A program made the position numbers and the translations under genes. The notes below the pieces were generated by a model. It ran no database searches. It worked only from the letters and a program-made list of their open reading frames with translations, and was not told the DNA's origin. Positions 14,221 to 21,745 of a stretch of DNA of 23,109 nt are shown here, piece by piece (position 1 is the stretch's first letter; each line of letters opens with the position of its first letter). This DNA comes from a virus, in the IMG/VR virus record IMGVR_UViG_3300032560_000933, positions 1 to 23,109 of that record; one strand, 5' to 3'.

Positions 14221-14313
14221 ATGAATATTTTTTATGTAAATACTAATGCGGAACTTGCTGCACAGTCCATGGTAGATCGGCATGTGGTAAAGATGATTCT
14301 AGAGACCAATTGA
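14221..14313 (+). pseudogene. Truncated 5' copy of the MNIF-family gene at 15234
   Basis: The 30 encoded residues (MNIFYVNTN, then VDRHVVKMILET) match the first 28 or so residues of the protein at 15234 (MNIFMVDQC, then VDKHVIKMCVES) at about 14 positions by eye. A TGA follows directly after the conserved Glu-Thr, where the complete protein continues with AQLLSTAHR. The next bases carry the late octamer and ribosome site of the endonuclease at 14343, so the break is at the insertion border. From memory, KMILETAQLL is the common form in this phage family, so the fragment is the more typical version. Confidence 0.7.
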
Positions 14314-14319
14314 TAAATA
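14312..14319 (+). promoter_or_regulatory. Late promoter octamer GATAAATA
   Basis: It lies 23 bases ahead of the ATG of the homing endonuclease at 14343 and overlaps the TGA that ends the truncated MNIF fragment. It therefore appears to be the left border of the inserted element. Confidence 0.5.
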
Positions 14320-14342
14320 CATTCATGTAAGGGAATACTACC

Positions 14343-15224
14343 ATGAAAACATGCATGATTTGTAATAAAGAATACCGAGATTTAACAAAACACATTAAGA
14401 TGGCTCATAAATTAACCAAAGATGCAGCATATGATTTAATGTTGCAGCACTTTCCTGAACTGTTTGCGTCTTGCACCGTATGTGAGGGGAAAATCAAAAA
14501 AACTGTGGGTGCTGGTGGAAAGATGACATGTAGCCAAGAATGCAGTAAATTAGCTAAAAGTAATGTTAATAGGGAACGGAAACAATCAACCGATGTCATC
14601 AACCGCCGAATACTGAACACTGATCAAACAAAAAAACAAGCTGCTCGTAAAAAAACTATGTTGGAACGTTACGGAAGTTTATATGCACCCAAAGATGCGG
14701 TTGCTAGAAACAATAAACTCAGGGGACAGAAACGCCCGCGATCAGTAGAACATCAAACCAATATCATTGATTCTAAAAGAAAAAACGGAACATTAAAGCA
14801 TACCGAATTAGCTAAAGAGAATATCAGAAAAGGTGTTAATAAAGTTTATCAATCTGATAATCCGCCATGCACCATTTCATCCGGATCCCCAAAGGGGTAT
14901 ATTACCGGAACCATAAATGAAATATATTATAGGTCAAGCTACGAATTGAAGTTCTTAAAATATTGCCATAGTAATAATATTGATGTGAAATCCGCAAGCA
15001 CTACGGAATTTAGAGTAAGATATGTAACCGATGATGGTAAGCAACATTATTATTACCCTGACTTTTATTTGCCAGATTACGATTGTATTATTGAGATAAA
15101 ACCACTTGACATGATAACAGATTTAGTACACACTAAAAGTCATGCATGTGCGTTAGAATATAACTTTTCACTGGTAACGGAAGAAGAATTAAATGATCTG
15201 TCTGCGTTTTTTAAAAAACTTTAG
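14343..15224 (+). CDS. Homing endonuclease, zinc-finger plus PD-(D/E)xK type
   Basis: 293 residues. The N-terminus is a C2H2 zinc finger (C4, C7, H17, H22), followed by a second cysteine set (C44, C47, C63, C67). The basic middle region (80-170) has repeats typical of DNA-binding homing-endonuclease linkers. The C-terminus is a restriction-like nuclease: YRSSYELKFLKYC (Glu201), YYYPDFYLPDYD (Asp240) and IIEIKP (Glu251, Lys253). All expected catalytic residues are present, so it may be active. It lies between the truncated and the complete copy of the MNIF-family gene. Many phage-borne free-standing endonucleases have this zinc-finger plus nuclease design. Confidence 0.8.
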   Translation: MKTCMICNKEYRDLTKHIKMAHKLTKDAAYDLMLQHFPELFASCTVCEGKIKKTVGAGGKMTCSQECSKLAKSNVNRERKQSTDVINRRILNTDQTKKQAARKKTMLERYGSLYAPKDAVARNNKLRGQKRPRSVEHQTNIIDSKRKNGTLKHTELAKENIRKGVNKVYQSDNPPCTISSGSPKGYITGTINEIYYRSSYELKFLKYCHSNNIDVKSASTTEFRVRYVTDDGKQHYYYPDFYLPDYDCIIEIKPLDMITDLVHTKSHACALEYNFSLVTEEELNDLSAFFKKL

Positions 15225-15233
15225 GAGTAAGGT

Positions 15234-15830
15234 ATGAACATATTTATGGTTGATCAATGTCCTGTGAGGTCAGCGACAAGTCTGGTGGATAAACATGTAA
15301 TTAAAATGTGCGTTGAATCGGCCCAATTACTGTCAACGGCGCATCGCGTGATTGATGGTGAGGAATATACAGGTCAGTCTCAGTCTGGCCGCAAAGCAAA
15401 GAGATGGAGACTCAACAATGATCTTGATACTATTCTGTATTCTGCTACTCATATTAATCACCCGTCCGCAATCTGGACGAGACAGACTTCTGGAAATTAT
15501 AATTGGTTGTATGATCATTTGGTTGCTCTTGGCAGTGAGTATACCCATCGCTATAATCGTAGGCATGTTACTATTTATAAGTTGGGCGTCATCTTAAAGA
15601 ATCCTCCTGATAATATTCCCCAAGGTGCTATGACACCGATGCCCTCGTGCATGGATAAGGAATACATCATCGGTAATGATCCTGTGGAAAACTATCGCAA
15701 CTATTATAACAAGGGAAAAACCTCTCTGCATCGGTGGACCAATCGTTTTCCTCCCGAATGGATTGAGGGAGAAATTCAAGCGGGGTCAGGACCAAAGCAT
15801 ATATACATTGCAAGGAATTCACATGTTTGA
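15234..15830 (+). CDS. Conserved phage protein of the MNIF family, unknown function
   Basis: 198 residues. Conserved-looking blocks are VDKHVIKMCVESAQLLSTAHR, the INHPSAIWTRQTSGNYNWLYDHL region, EYTHRYNRRH and the C-terminal ENYRNYYNKGKTSLHRWTNR. I recall this as a widespread family of phage hypothetical proteins with no assigned role. The many conserved His, Arg and Trp residues suggest an enzyme or nucleic-acid contact. AGGAGTAAGGT precedes the ATG. Its N-terminus differs from the truncated resident copy at 14221, and here Cys-Val-Glu-Ser replaces the usual Ile-Leu-Glu-Thr. It overlaps the next gene by 8 bases. Confidence 0.8.
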   Translation: MNIFMVDQCPVRSATSLVDKHVIKMCVESAQLLSTAHRVIDGEEYTGQSQSGRKAKRWRLNNDLDTILYSATHINHPSAIWTRQTSGNYNWLYDHLVALGSEYTHRYNRRHVTIYKLGVILKNPPDNIPQGAMTPMPSCMDKEYIIGNDPVENYRNYYNKGKTSLHRWTNRFPPEWIEGEIQAGSGPKHIYIARNSHV

Positions 15831-16269
15831 AAAACTCAAGAAATGGCTTATCAATGAGCCTGAACCCCCTCCGCCCCCTCCGGAACCCGAACCGAAGCCA
15901 AAGAAGCCCCGGGCGCCGAGAAAACCTAAGCCTAAGATAGAACTTAGTGCTAAGGAAAAGGCAACAGCAGCCGGAGAACCATATGTCGCTATTCTGAGTG
16001 TAGACCTTGATCCCAATGACATGGGCAACGGTAGTTTTGAACTCGATTGGAATCCTAAGTTTGTTGCTGACCTTGTAAAACAGGGATATATGTATGCTCC
16101 TAAGGATACGGATGCTATGATCGTGGACCGTTGGTTCCAGAATGTGTGTCGCAATATCGCACTTGAAATTTATGAGCAAGAGATTGCCGATCCTGAAAAG
16201 CGTGATGAGAGTGATGTCCGCGTCATTCGCCAGCGTGATATAGGTGACGGATTTACTGAGGTTAGCTGA
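15823..16269 (+). CDS. Proline-rich conserved phage protein
   Basis: 148 residues from ATG 15823, which has AAGGA 6 bases upstream; an ATG at 15676 in the same frame lies inside the preceding gene and is rejected. A short amphipathic N-terminus (MFEKLKKWLINE) leads into a proline and lysine rich linker (about 12-45), then LSAKEKATAAGEPYVAIL and a folded domain with FELDWNPKFV and DRWFQNVCRNIA. I recall similar ORFs as hypothetical proteins of T4-like phages. The linker suggests a flexible tether, possibly at the membrane. The stop overlaps the next ATG (TGATG). Confidence 0.75.
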   Translation: MFEKLKKWLINEPEPPPPPPEPEPKPKKPRAPRKPKPKIELSAKEKATAAGEPYVAILSVDLDPNDMGNGSFELDWNPKFVADLVKQGYMYAPKDTDAMIVDRWFQNVCRNIALEIYEQEIADPEKRDESDVRVIRQRDIGDGFTEVS

Positions 16270-16865
16270 TGAAAACTTTTCTATCTAACGAGAATATAGA
16301 CCTCGCCATCCAATATGCCTTGGGCAATGATGAGGTCTTTGAATCCTTAGATCCAGGCTACCGAAATCTATTTCTAGCAATCTTGGGTGACAGCAACTCC
16401 TCTATGCTCAGAGAAGCTATGGTTTTGCGTATGCTCAACTACGTTTCTTATCCAGAAAAACATGGAATGGATGGCTATTGCCCTGTTACCAATAAGGAAA
16501 AGGAAGCAAAGCCTAAGTTTATCGTAAAAGGGCAAAAAATCGGAGCTACAAGCGGCAACTTTAATGACATGACTATTGAACTTCTTGACAAGAAGGATGG
16601 GTGTGACGTTATTTGTGCTGGATTCTATGAAGGAAGGTTTCTCTACATCGTTGAGATTCCTTACGAAGTTATCAAGCCTAAGCTACAGACTAGAGTTGAT
16701 AATGCTAAGATTGGCAAAAGAGTCGTGTGCGAGTTTGGATACAAGAACTACGATCATGATAGTTTGCAGGTCAAGTATCTAAATGAAGCGTTGATTACTA
16801 AAACCAACAGCCTGTCAAAGCCTCATTTTGAGATGCTCAAAAGGCGGTATAATGCATCTAGCTGA
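16269..16865 (+). CDS. Unknown protein coupled to a DNA methyltransferase
   Basis: 198 residues with no recognised family. The N-terminal half is helical (LSNENIDLAIQYAL, LREAMVLRMLNYV). The second half has strands with scattered acidic residues (DMTIELLDKK, CDVICAGFYEGRFLYIVEIPYEVI) and a terminal helix FEMLKRRYNAS. It joins the upstream gene by a TGATG overlap and the methyltransferase by a 14-base overlap, so the three are translated together. A nuclease fold was considered because of the methyltransferase, but no convincing PD-(D/E)xK motif is visible. Confidence 0.75.
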   Translation: MKTFLSNENIDLAIQYALGNDEVFESLDPGYRNLFLAILGDSNSSMLREAMVLRMLNYVSYPEKHGMDGYCPVTNKEKEAKPKFIVKGQKIGATSGNFNDMTIELLDKKDGCDVICAGFYEGRFLYIVEIPYEVIKPKLQTRVDNAKIGKRVVCEFGYKNYDHDSLQVKYLNEALITKTNSLSKPHFEMLKRRYNASS

Positions 16866-17859
16866 TGTGCTTAACAAGCGATATTCTACTAGGAATATGA
16901 GTGATGCTGACTTTGAGGCAGCATTACCTACGCTTGCACAACAGCTAGAACAGACCAGTTTCTACTTCTCATATACTGACGATGAAATGCGTAAGGATTG
17001 GAAGAAGCTGTGCGATTGGACTACAACCGAAGACAGCATCAACTCTACTAGTCGCTTGGGTATGAAGCTGAGTGAGCATTTCTGTCCTAACTTTTATGAC
17101 ATTGAAAGCGCAAGCGGAACCAGTTACAAGAGTCTGTGGACTGCTAAGAACCTAGAAAAGATTCTGCGTTGGAATCGCAAGAGCCATAGCACGCCTTACT
17201 TGAGTGAAATCAAGCGTGGAATCTATTTCTGCTGCGGTCTTACTAAGAACACAATGTACCGTCCTCAGATGATGAAGCTGGCATGTATCAAGTATCGTCC
17301 CGAGCGAGTGCTTGACCCATGTGCAGGCTGGGGTGGCAGAATGCTAGGGGCAGTGAGTTACGGAGCGCATTACACTGCGTTTGAACCTAACACAACTACC
17401 TACGCTAATCTAAACAAAATAGTAGACTTCTTAGGAATTCGTGATAAAGTCACATTGATATGTGATGATGCTAGGAATATGTCACACTACAATATTCCTA
17501 AAGTTGATCTAGTGCTGACCAGTCCTCCGTATTTTGATCTTGAGGTGTATGCTCATGAGGATACACAAAGCATCAAGAATATGAACACATATCAGGACTG
17601 GGCTGATGGATTTTTACGAGAGATCATTAAATCAGGTATTGATCATCTAAATGAAGGCGGTGTAAGCTGTTGGAATGTTGGTAAGGTTAAGAACCGAGAT
17701 ATGAATGATGATGTCCGTAAGTATCATAATGAATTTGGATATGATATAATTGATACTCTTGCAGTAGATAGTAGCAAGCGACAGAGTAACCAAACATCTA
17801 CGAAAAATGCTAAAAGCAGCGATAATACAGTTGTTTATGCTTTGGATAATTTCGCTTGA
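16852..17859 (+). CDS. DNA methyltransferase (N4-cytosine or N6-adenine type)
   Basis: 335 residues from ATG 16852 (AAGGCGG upstream); the frame starts further up inside the preceding gene. LDPCAGWGGRMLGA (154-167) is the SAM-binding motif I, AFEPN (176-180) the acidic ribose-contact strand, and LTSPPYFDLEVY (222-233) the amino-methylation motif IV. SPPY is commonest in N4-cytosine enzymes but also occurs in N6-adenine ones. The N-terminal 140 residues may recognise the target. With a 7-deazaguanine system in the same genome, it may add a second layer against restriction. A non-DNA substrate cannot be fully excluded. The stop TGA lies inside the next promoter's TTGACA. Confidence 0.85.
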   Translation: MHLADVLNKRYSTRNMSDADFEAALPTLAQQLEQTSFYFSYTDDEMRKDWKKLCDWTTTEDSINSTSRLGMKLSEHFCPNFYDIESASGTSYKSLWTAKNLEKILRWNRKSHSTPYLSEIKRGIYFCCGLTKNTMYRPQMMKLACIKYRPERVLDPCAGWGGRMLGAVSYGAHYTAFEPNTTTYANLNKIVDFLGIRDKVTLICDDARNMSHYNIPKVDLVLTSPPYFDLEVYAHEDTQSIKNMNTYQDWADGFLREIIKSGIDHLNEGGVSCWNVGKVKNRDMNDDVRKYHNEFGYDIIDTLAVDSSKRQSNQTSTKNAKSSDNTVVYALDNFA

Positions 17860-17884
17860 CAAGCACCTAAAATGGTAATACATT
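17856..17884 (+). promoter_or_regulatory. Sigma70-type promoter ahead of the ParB-like gene
   Basis: TTGACA (17856-17861), 17-base spacer, TACATT (17879-17884, four of six). The -35 box contains the TGA stop of the methyltransferase gene. The 9-mer GCTTGACAA is shared with two other promoters in the window. Confidence 0.55.
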
Positions 17885-17915
17885 AATTTTATCATCAACG
17901 CATTAGGATTGTATT

Positions 17916-19100
17916 ATGTCCAAGAAGAACAATAATTTTCCGCTTAAATGGGTACCCAGCAAGGTAAAACGCACTCGCAGCGTCAATAACAAACTGGCCC
18001 GCAAGGCAGGCGAGTTTTACGTTAAGACTGTGGCGCAGCGTCTGGAGGAAGTGAATATACCGAGTAATCAAGGATTACATGACGCGATTGAAGATTACTA
18101 CAAGAAGGGAATCACCTTCTCGCTAAAGAACTTGCCCAAGCATAGCAAGGTCAAGATTAAACATATCCTGATTGATGAAGATATTCAGCGTGAGATTGAT
18201 GAAATTCACGTAATGCACATCATTCAAGGATTTGACGAGCGACGAGTGAATCCCATCTTTGCTGTTAAGTTTCCCGGAGAAGATAATTATCATTGCACTG
18301 ACGGACAACATACTGTCGTGTCTTTGGCTAAACTTGCACAGGCAGGTCTCATTGATGAAGTAGATGAGAATGACTGGGAAGATATGGAAGTTGACGTTCT
18401 TTACGTTGAGACTTCAGACCGCTCATTTGCCCGAGAACATTTCGCATTCATCAATGGTGTTGGCAAGAAGAAAATTGACGAATATGATCATCACAAGCAG
18501 CGCGTCTTGAGCTATCGGTTGGATGGTAATACTACCAATCAAGAATATGCGCTTGCTGCTGAAAAGCAAACTATTTGCGAAAATAGTGATGTCTATCCTA
18601 TCAGCAAGGAAGACGAAGAAAATCTCGGTATTCCCGGTACTCTGACTCACCTGGCTGCTATCAAGACGATGAAGCCTGAGATTTTAAATTTTACTGTTAA
18701 GAATCACAATAGATTTTGGAATGATGAAGTTGTAGAGGCTGCTGAATTTAGTTTTAACAAACATCTTTATAATACAGCAAAGATTCCTGTAGATAGCCCT
18801 GAGTATGTAGAGTTTTTGACTAATCTGAATGCTATTATCAAGGAATTGTTTACTAATCCTGGACAACTATTAACTACAGTAGGGGACGCATATGCTGCTT
18901 ATTCAAAAGCAGTTTATGGAACTAGTAAAAGTTTACATGATACTGCAATTCTGAACGTATGTCTTAAAATTTACCAAAGACTTGGGGGTAAGTATCCTGT
19001 TCCTGACATGGTGCTATCCCACAGCGAAGCAGGGAAGGATCTTTATGACTTCTTGCCCGCTAGTATCAAGGTCCAGGTTAAGGCTCTAGGAGCGAAATAA
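17916..19100 (+). CDS. ParB/Srx-fold protein with DGQH motif
   Basis: 394 residues. IKHILIDEDIQREIDEIHVMHI, then FDERRVNPIFAVKF and YHCTDGQHTVVSLAKL (DGQH at 129-132), form a ParB/sulfiredoxin-like N-terminal domain in which DGQH(R/T) is the nucleotide-binding box. The rest is helical. In phages such proteins are usually of unknown role; ParB-fold proteins can bind DNA, hydrolyse CTP or act as nucleases. It has its own sigma70-like promoter. No ParA partner is present, so plasmid-type partitioning is unlikely. Its stop overlaps the next ATG (TAATG). Confidence 0.7.
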   Translation: MSKKNNNFPLKWVPSKVKRTRSVNNKLARKAGEFYVKTVAQRLEEVNIPSNQGLHDAIEDYYKKGITFSLKNLPKHSKVKIKHILIDEDIQREIDEIHVMHIIQGFDERRVNPIFAVKFPGEDNYHCTDGQHTVVSLAKLAQAGLIDEVDENDWEDMEVDVLYVETSDRSFAREHFAFINGVGKKKIDEYDHHKQRVLSYRLDGNTTNQEYALAAEKQTICENSDVYPISKEDEENLGIPGTLTHLAAIKTMKPEILNFTVKNHNRFWNDEVVEAAEFSFNKHLYNTAKIPVDSPEYVEFLTNLNAIIKELFTNPGQLLTTVGDAYAAYSKAVYGTSKSLHDTAILNVCLKIYQRLGGKYPVPDMVLSHSEAGKDLYDFLPASIKVQVKALGAK

Positions 19101-19528
19101 TGAAGCGTTTTCTTTATATTATCCAGACACAGCACAATAATATTTTGGGATTTGGTGTGTGTGCTTCTCCTGGCAAGAGGTTGCAAGACTATGTAGCACA
19201 CAGTGCCTGTAAGCAAGAGTTTGCTTGTTTGTACTACGGTGAGAAGACTGACATAGATGCTCTTGAAAAATATATTAAGAACGAATGGTCCAACATTCGT
19301 CTTAATATCAATGGCAAGTGGAAGTGGGAATGGATTAATCCTGAGGCAAACAAGTCAGTAGATGAACTGATTGCTCTGGTTGATACCAAGATTGCTGGTC
19401 ATCCTATGAAAAGCGTAGGTAAGCTAAAACCTGATTTTCTCCCATTCAAAAACTATTATTCCAAAACCCCTGTCAGAAAGGATGTTTTAGATTTTGATCC
19501 TACTAGCTTTTTAGATTTTCAGGCTTGA
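19100..19528 (+). CDS. Small GIY-YIG-like protein
   Basis: 142 residues. The start, FLYIIQTQHNNILGFGVC followed by ASPGKRLQDYV, FACLYYGEK and a Glu helix (IDALEKYIKNEW), reads like a divergent GIY-YIG nuclease fold. The second tyrosine motif is changed to LGFG. A tail of about 40 residues (PDFLPFKNYYSKTP) is of unknown function. It is coupled to the ParB-like gene by a TAATG overlap, in the same direction, with no truncated neighbours, so it does not look like a free-standing homing gene. A joint function of the two is plausible but unproven. Confidence 0.5.
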   Translation: MKRFLYIIQTQHNNILGFGVCASPGKRLQDYVAHSACKQEFACLYYGEKTDIDALEKYIKNEWSNIRLNINGKWKWEWINPEANKSVDELIALVDTKIAGHPMKSVGKLKPDFLPFKNYYSKTPVRKDVLDFDPTSFLDFQA

Positions 19529-19553
19529 CAACCTCTAAAATACCAGCTATAAT
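19525..19553 (+). promoter_or_regulatory. Perfect-consensus sigma70 promoter ahead of RNase H
   Basis: TTGACA (19525-19530), exactly 17 bases, TATAAT (19548-19553): both boxes match the consensus in full. The -35 box includes the TGA stop of the preceding gene. It should be very strong with host RNA polymerase and would drive the RNase H gene and the PP-loop gene early in infection. Confidence 0.85.
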
Positions 19554-19558
19554 ATGTG

Positions 19559-19566
19559 TATAAATA
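19559..19566 (+). promoter_or_regulatory. Possible late promoter octamer TATAAATA
   Basis: An exact T4 late consensus six bases after the -10 box of the sigma70 promoter and 13 bases ahead of the RNase H ATG. If used, transcripts would begin almost at the start codon and lack the ribosome site, so a role is doubtful. It might allow a switch between early and late reading. Confidence 0.3.
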
Positions 19567-19579
19567 GAGAAAGCATCCG

Positions 19580-20578
19580 ATGAAGTACGCACTCATAGAC
19601 ACAGCAAATTCATTCTTTCGTGCCAGGCATGTTGCTGCGAAAAATGAGGATAAATGGGTCAAAGTAGGAATGGCGATGCACCTCACGCTCTCATCTGTAA
19701 ATCAGGTTGTGCGTAAATTTGGCATTGATCATGTCGTCTTCTGCCTTGAGGGCCGTTCTTGGCGTAAGGAATTCTACAAGCCGTATAAGGCTAATCGTAT
19801 CGCAGTGAATCCTACTGAGGCTGAAGTTGAAGAGAACCAGATGTTCTGGGAGACATATGATCACTTCACGACCTATCTGCGTGACAAGACGAATGCCAGC
19901 GTACTGCGCCATCCCAATGCTGAGGCAGATGATATCATCGCTCGTTTCGTTCATCTACATCCTGACGATGAACACTTCATCATCTCCACTGACTCTGATT
20001 TCGTGCAATTGATCGCAGAGAATGTGCATCAATATAACGGCATGACGAATCAGGTGATCAAGTTGGATGGCTACTATGATGATCGTGATCGTATCGTGAA
20101 GGATAAGAAGACCAAAGAACCCAAGCTGCTTGAGGATCCTGAGTATCTCCTGTTCAAGAAGATCATCCGTGGTGATGCTACTGACAACGTGTTCTCTGCA
20201 TATCCGGGCGTTCGTGAGAAGGGTTCTAAGAACTCTATCGGCATCCGTGATGCATATGAAGATCGCAACAAGCAAGGCTTCAAGTGGAACAACATGATGT
20301 TGCAACGCTGGACCGATCATGACGGCGTTGAACATCGTGTCAAGGACGACTATGAACGTAACCGTGCCCTTATTGATCTCACTGCACAGCCGCAAGAGAT
20401 CAAGGATAAGGTTGATGAGGTCATTCGCAATGATGTACGCATTGCTACGACTCCTCAGGTAGGAATCCACTTGATGCGTTTTGCTGCAAAATACGAACTG
20501 ACCAAGATTTCCGAACAAGCAGAGACTTATGCGAAGTGGCTCAACAATCCTTATAAGGGAAAGTTAGTAGAGGTGTAA
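19580..20578 (+). CDS. rnh: T4 Rnh-type RNase H / 5'-3' exonuclease
   Basis: 332 residues (T4 RNase H has 305). ALIDTANSFFRAR (4-16) holds the first metal-binding Asp. FCLEGRSWRKEFYKPYKANR (54-73) is the FEN-family arch region, and AEADDIIARF (114-123), ISTDSDFVQLI (135-145) and RGDATDNV (197-204) carry the remaining acidic residues. All are in FEN/T4-RNase-H order. In T4 this enzyme removes RNA primers from lagging-strand fragments. All catalytic acids seem intact. It starts 26 bases after a consensus promoter. Confidence 0.9.
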   Translation: MKYALIDTANSFFRARHVAAKNEDKWVKVGMAMHLTLSSVNQVVRKFGIDHVVFCLEGRSWRKEFYKPYKANRIAVNPTEAEVEENQMFWETYDHFTTYLRDKTNASVLRHPNAEADDIIARFVHLHPDDEHFIISTDSDFVQLIAENVHQYNGMTNQVIKLDGYYDDRDRIVKDKKTKEPKLLEDPEYLLFKKIIRGDATDNVFSAYPGVREKGSKNSIGIRDAYEDRNKQGFKWNNMMLQRWTDHDGVEHRVKDDYERNRALIDLTAQPQEIKDKVDEVIRNDVRIATTPQVGIHLMRFAAKYELTKISEQAETYAKWLNNPYKGKLVEV

Positions 20579-20581
20579 TAT

Positions 20582-21745
20582 ATGTTTTTCTTCATAGGAG
20601 ATGAAGCACCACTACAAGCACTGCACAAAGTCCACGATAGGCTCTATCTGGATGATGGATGGTCCTCTACTGTAGTGTCAGGTGAGATGGTATGGTTTAA
20701 AGGATATAGCACTGACTGCACTCTTTCAGATGATATTGCTGCTGTAGTTTCTCATGGATATCGTCCTGCAGGTAAATGGTGTGCTATCGTATCGTATGGT
20801 GATAATTATGAGATCATGCATCCTCCTCTAAGAGGGTTTCCGCTGTATGAGAGAGACAAGTTTAGTAGGACAAATCTAAAATTAGAAGCATATACACCAG
20901 TATGTTACGACGGACCTCATATCAATGAACAACCGGCTCTTACTTTAGAACAAGCATCGACCATAATCGGTGATATTCTCGTAGAAAATACGGTCAATTT
21001 TTTGAAATATACCAAAGTTAACGAGATGAATGTATTATGTTCTGCTGGACTTGATACGATGACATCTTGGGCGATACTAGATAGCGTTACTAAAAATTAC
21101 ACACTACATGCTTATGTTCCTAAACAAACTGATAGAACATTACATGAACATTTAGGAAGGATCCGTGAATACGAATCTGATCTTTTAGATAAAGTATCCC
21201 AAGATTATTGGGGATATGATGTGATGAATGCATTTAAGGACCTTAACTGGTATGCCACTGGGTACTATGCAGAAACTATGCAACTCCGTCATGGAGCAGG
21301 GCAAAGAGCAGTCGCTAATTATCAGGGTAAACATACACTAGAAATGCTTGAAGAGACAGATTATCTCTACTGGTTTATACAAAGGGCTGATATTGCTAAG
21401 AGACATGATGGTGACAAATTAATTTTTAAGGATGAGCAAGAATTAAAAGACTATATATATCATACGATTTTCCATGACTATCAGATGTGGCACATTGATA
21501 ATAATATGACGTTCAGTCCGTTTGCTGATTCTCGCATCGCTCAAGTTTCTTATAGAATGTCAATCGCAGATATGACTGCTAATTGTAAGAACGGTGATGT
21601 TCAGCGTAATATTATTAAACGATTCAAGCCTGAACTTCTATCTTTGGTCTCAGACTACAAGAATTCAAAAGATGTATGGGCTAACTTTAGGAAGAACTTC
21701 GCTAATATAACTTTAGATCCACAAGTAAGGGTGAAAATACGATGA
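20582..21745 (+). CDS. Asparagine-synthase-like PP-loop protein with degenerate amidotransferase half
   Basis: 387 residues. The N-terminal 110 residues resemble a class II glutamine amidotransferase shell (PLRGFPLYE at 82-90), but residue 2 is Phe, not the catalytic Cys. The second half starts with NVLCSAGLDTMTSW (150-163), a PP-loop in which SGGxDS has become SAGLDT. PFADSRIAQVSYRM and the following Lys/Arg-rich end match the C-terminal part of AsnB proteins. QueC zinc cysteines are absent, so this is neither QueC nor a normal Gat-QueC fusion. It may form an amide on an unknown carboxylate using free ammonia. CDG is an attractive candidate because queC is missing, but this is speculative. 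AGAGGTG precedes the ATG. Confidence 0.65.
   Translation: MFFFIGDEAPLQALHKVHDRLYLDDGWSSTVVSGEMVWFKGYSTDCTLSDDIAAVVSHGYRPAGKWCAIVSYGDNYEIMHPPLRGFPLYERDKFSRTNLKLEAYTPVCYDGPHINEQPALTLEQASTIIGDILVENTVNFLKYTKVNEMNVLCSAGLDTMTSWAILDSVTKNYTLHAYVPKQTDRTLHEHLGRIREYESDLLDKVSQDYWGYDVMNAFKDLNWYATGYYAETMQLRHGAGQRAVANYQGKHTLEMLEETDYLYWFIQRADIAKRHDGDKLIFKDEQELKDYIYHTIFHDYQMWHIDNNMTFSPFADSRIAQVSYRMSIADMTANCKNGDVQRNIIKRFKPELLSLVSDYKNSKDVWANFRKNFANITLDPQVRVKIR

Noticed and set aside
15819-16154. Glycine-rich leftward ORF of 111 residues
   Set aside because: It is the antisense shadow of the proline-rich linker of the gene at 15823, with no ribosome site.
20582-21745. Gat-QueC fusion making preQ0 or archaeosine precursors
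   Set aside because: The order of amidotransferase shell and PP-loop fits, but the C-terminal zinc cysteines of QueC and the N-terminal catalytic Cys are absent, and the C-terminus reads like asparagine synthase.
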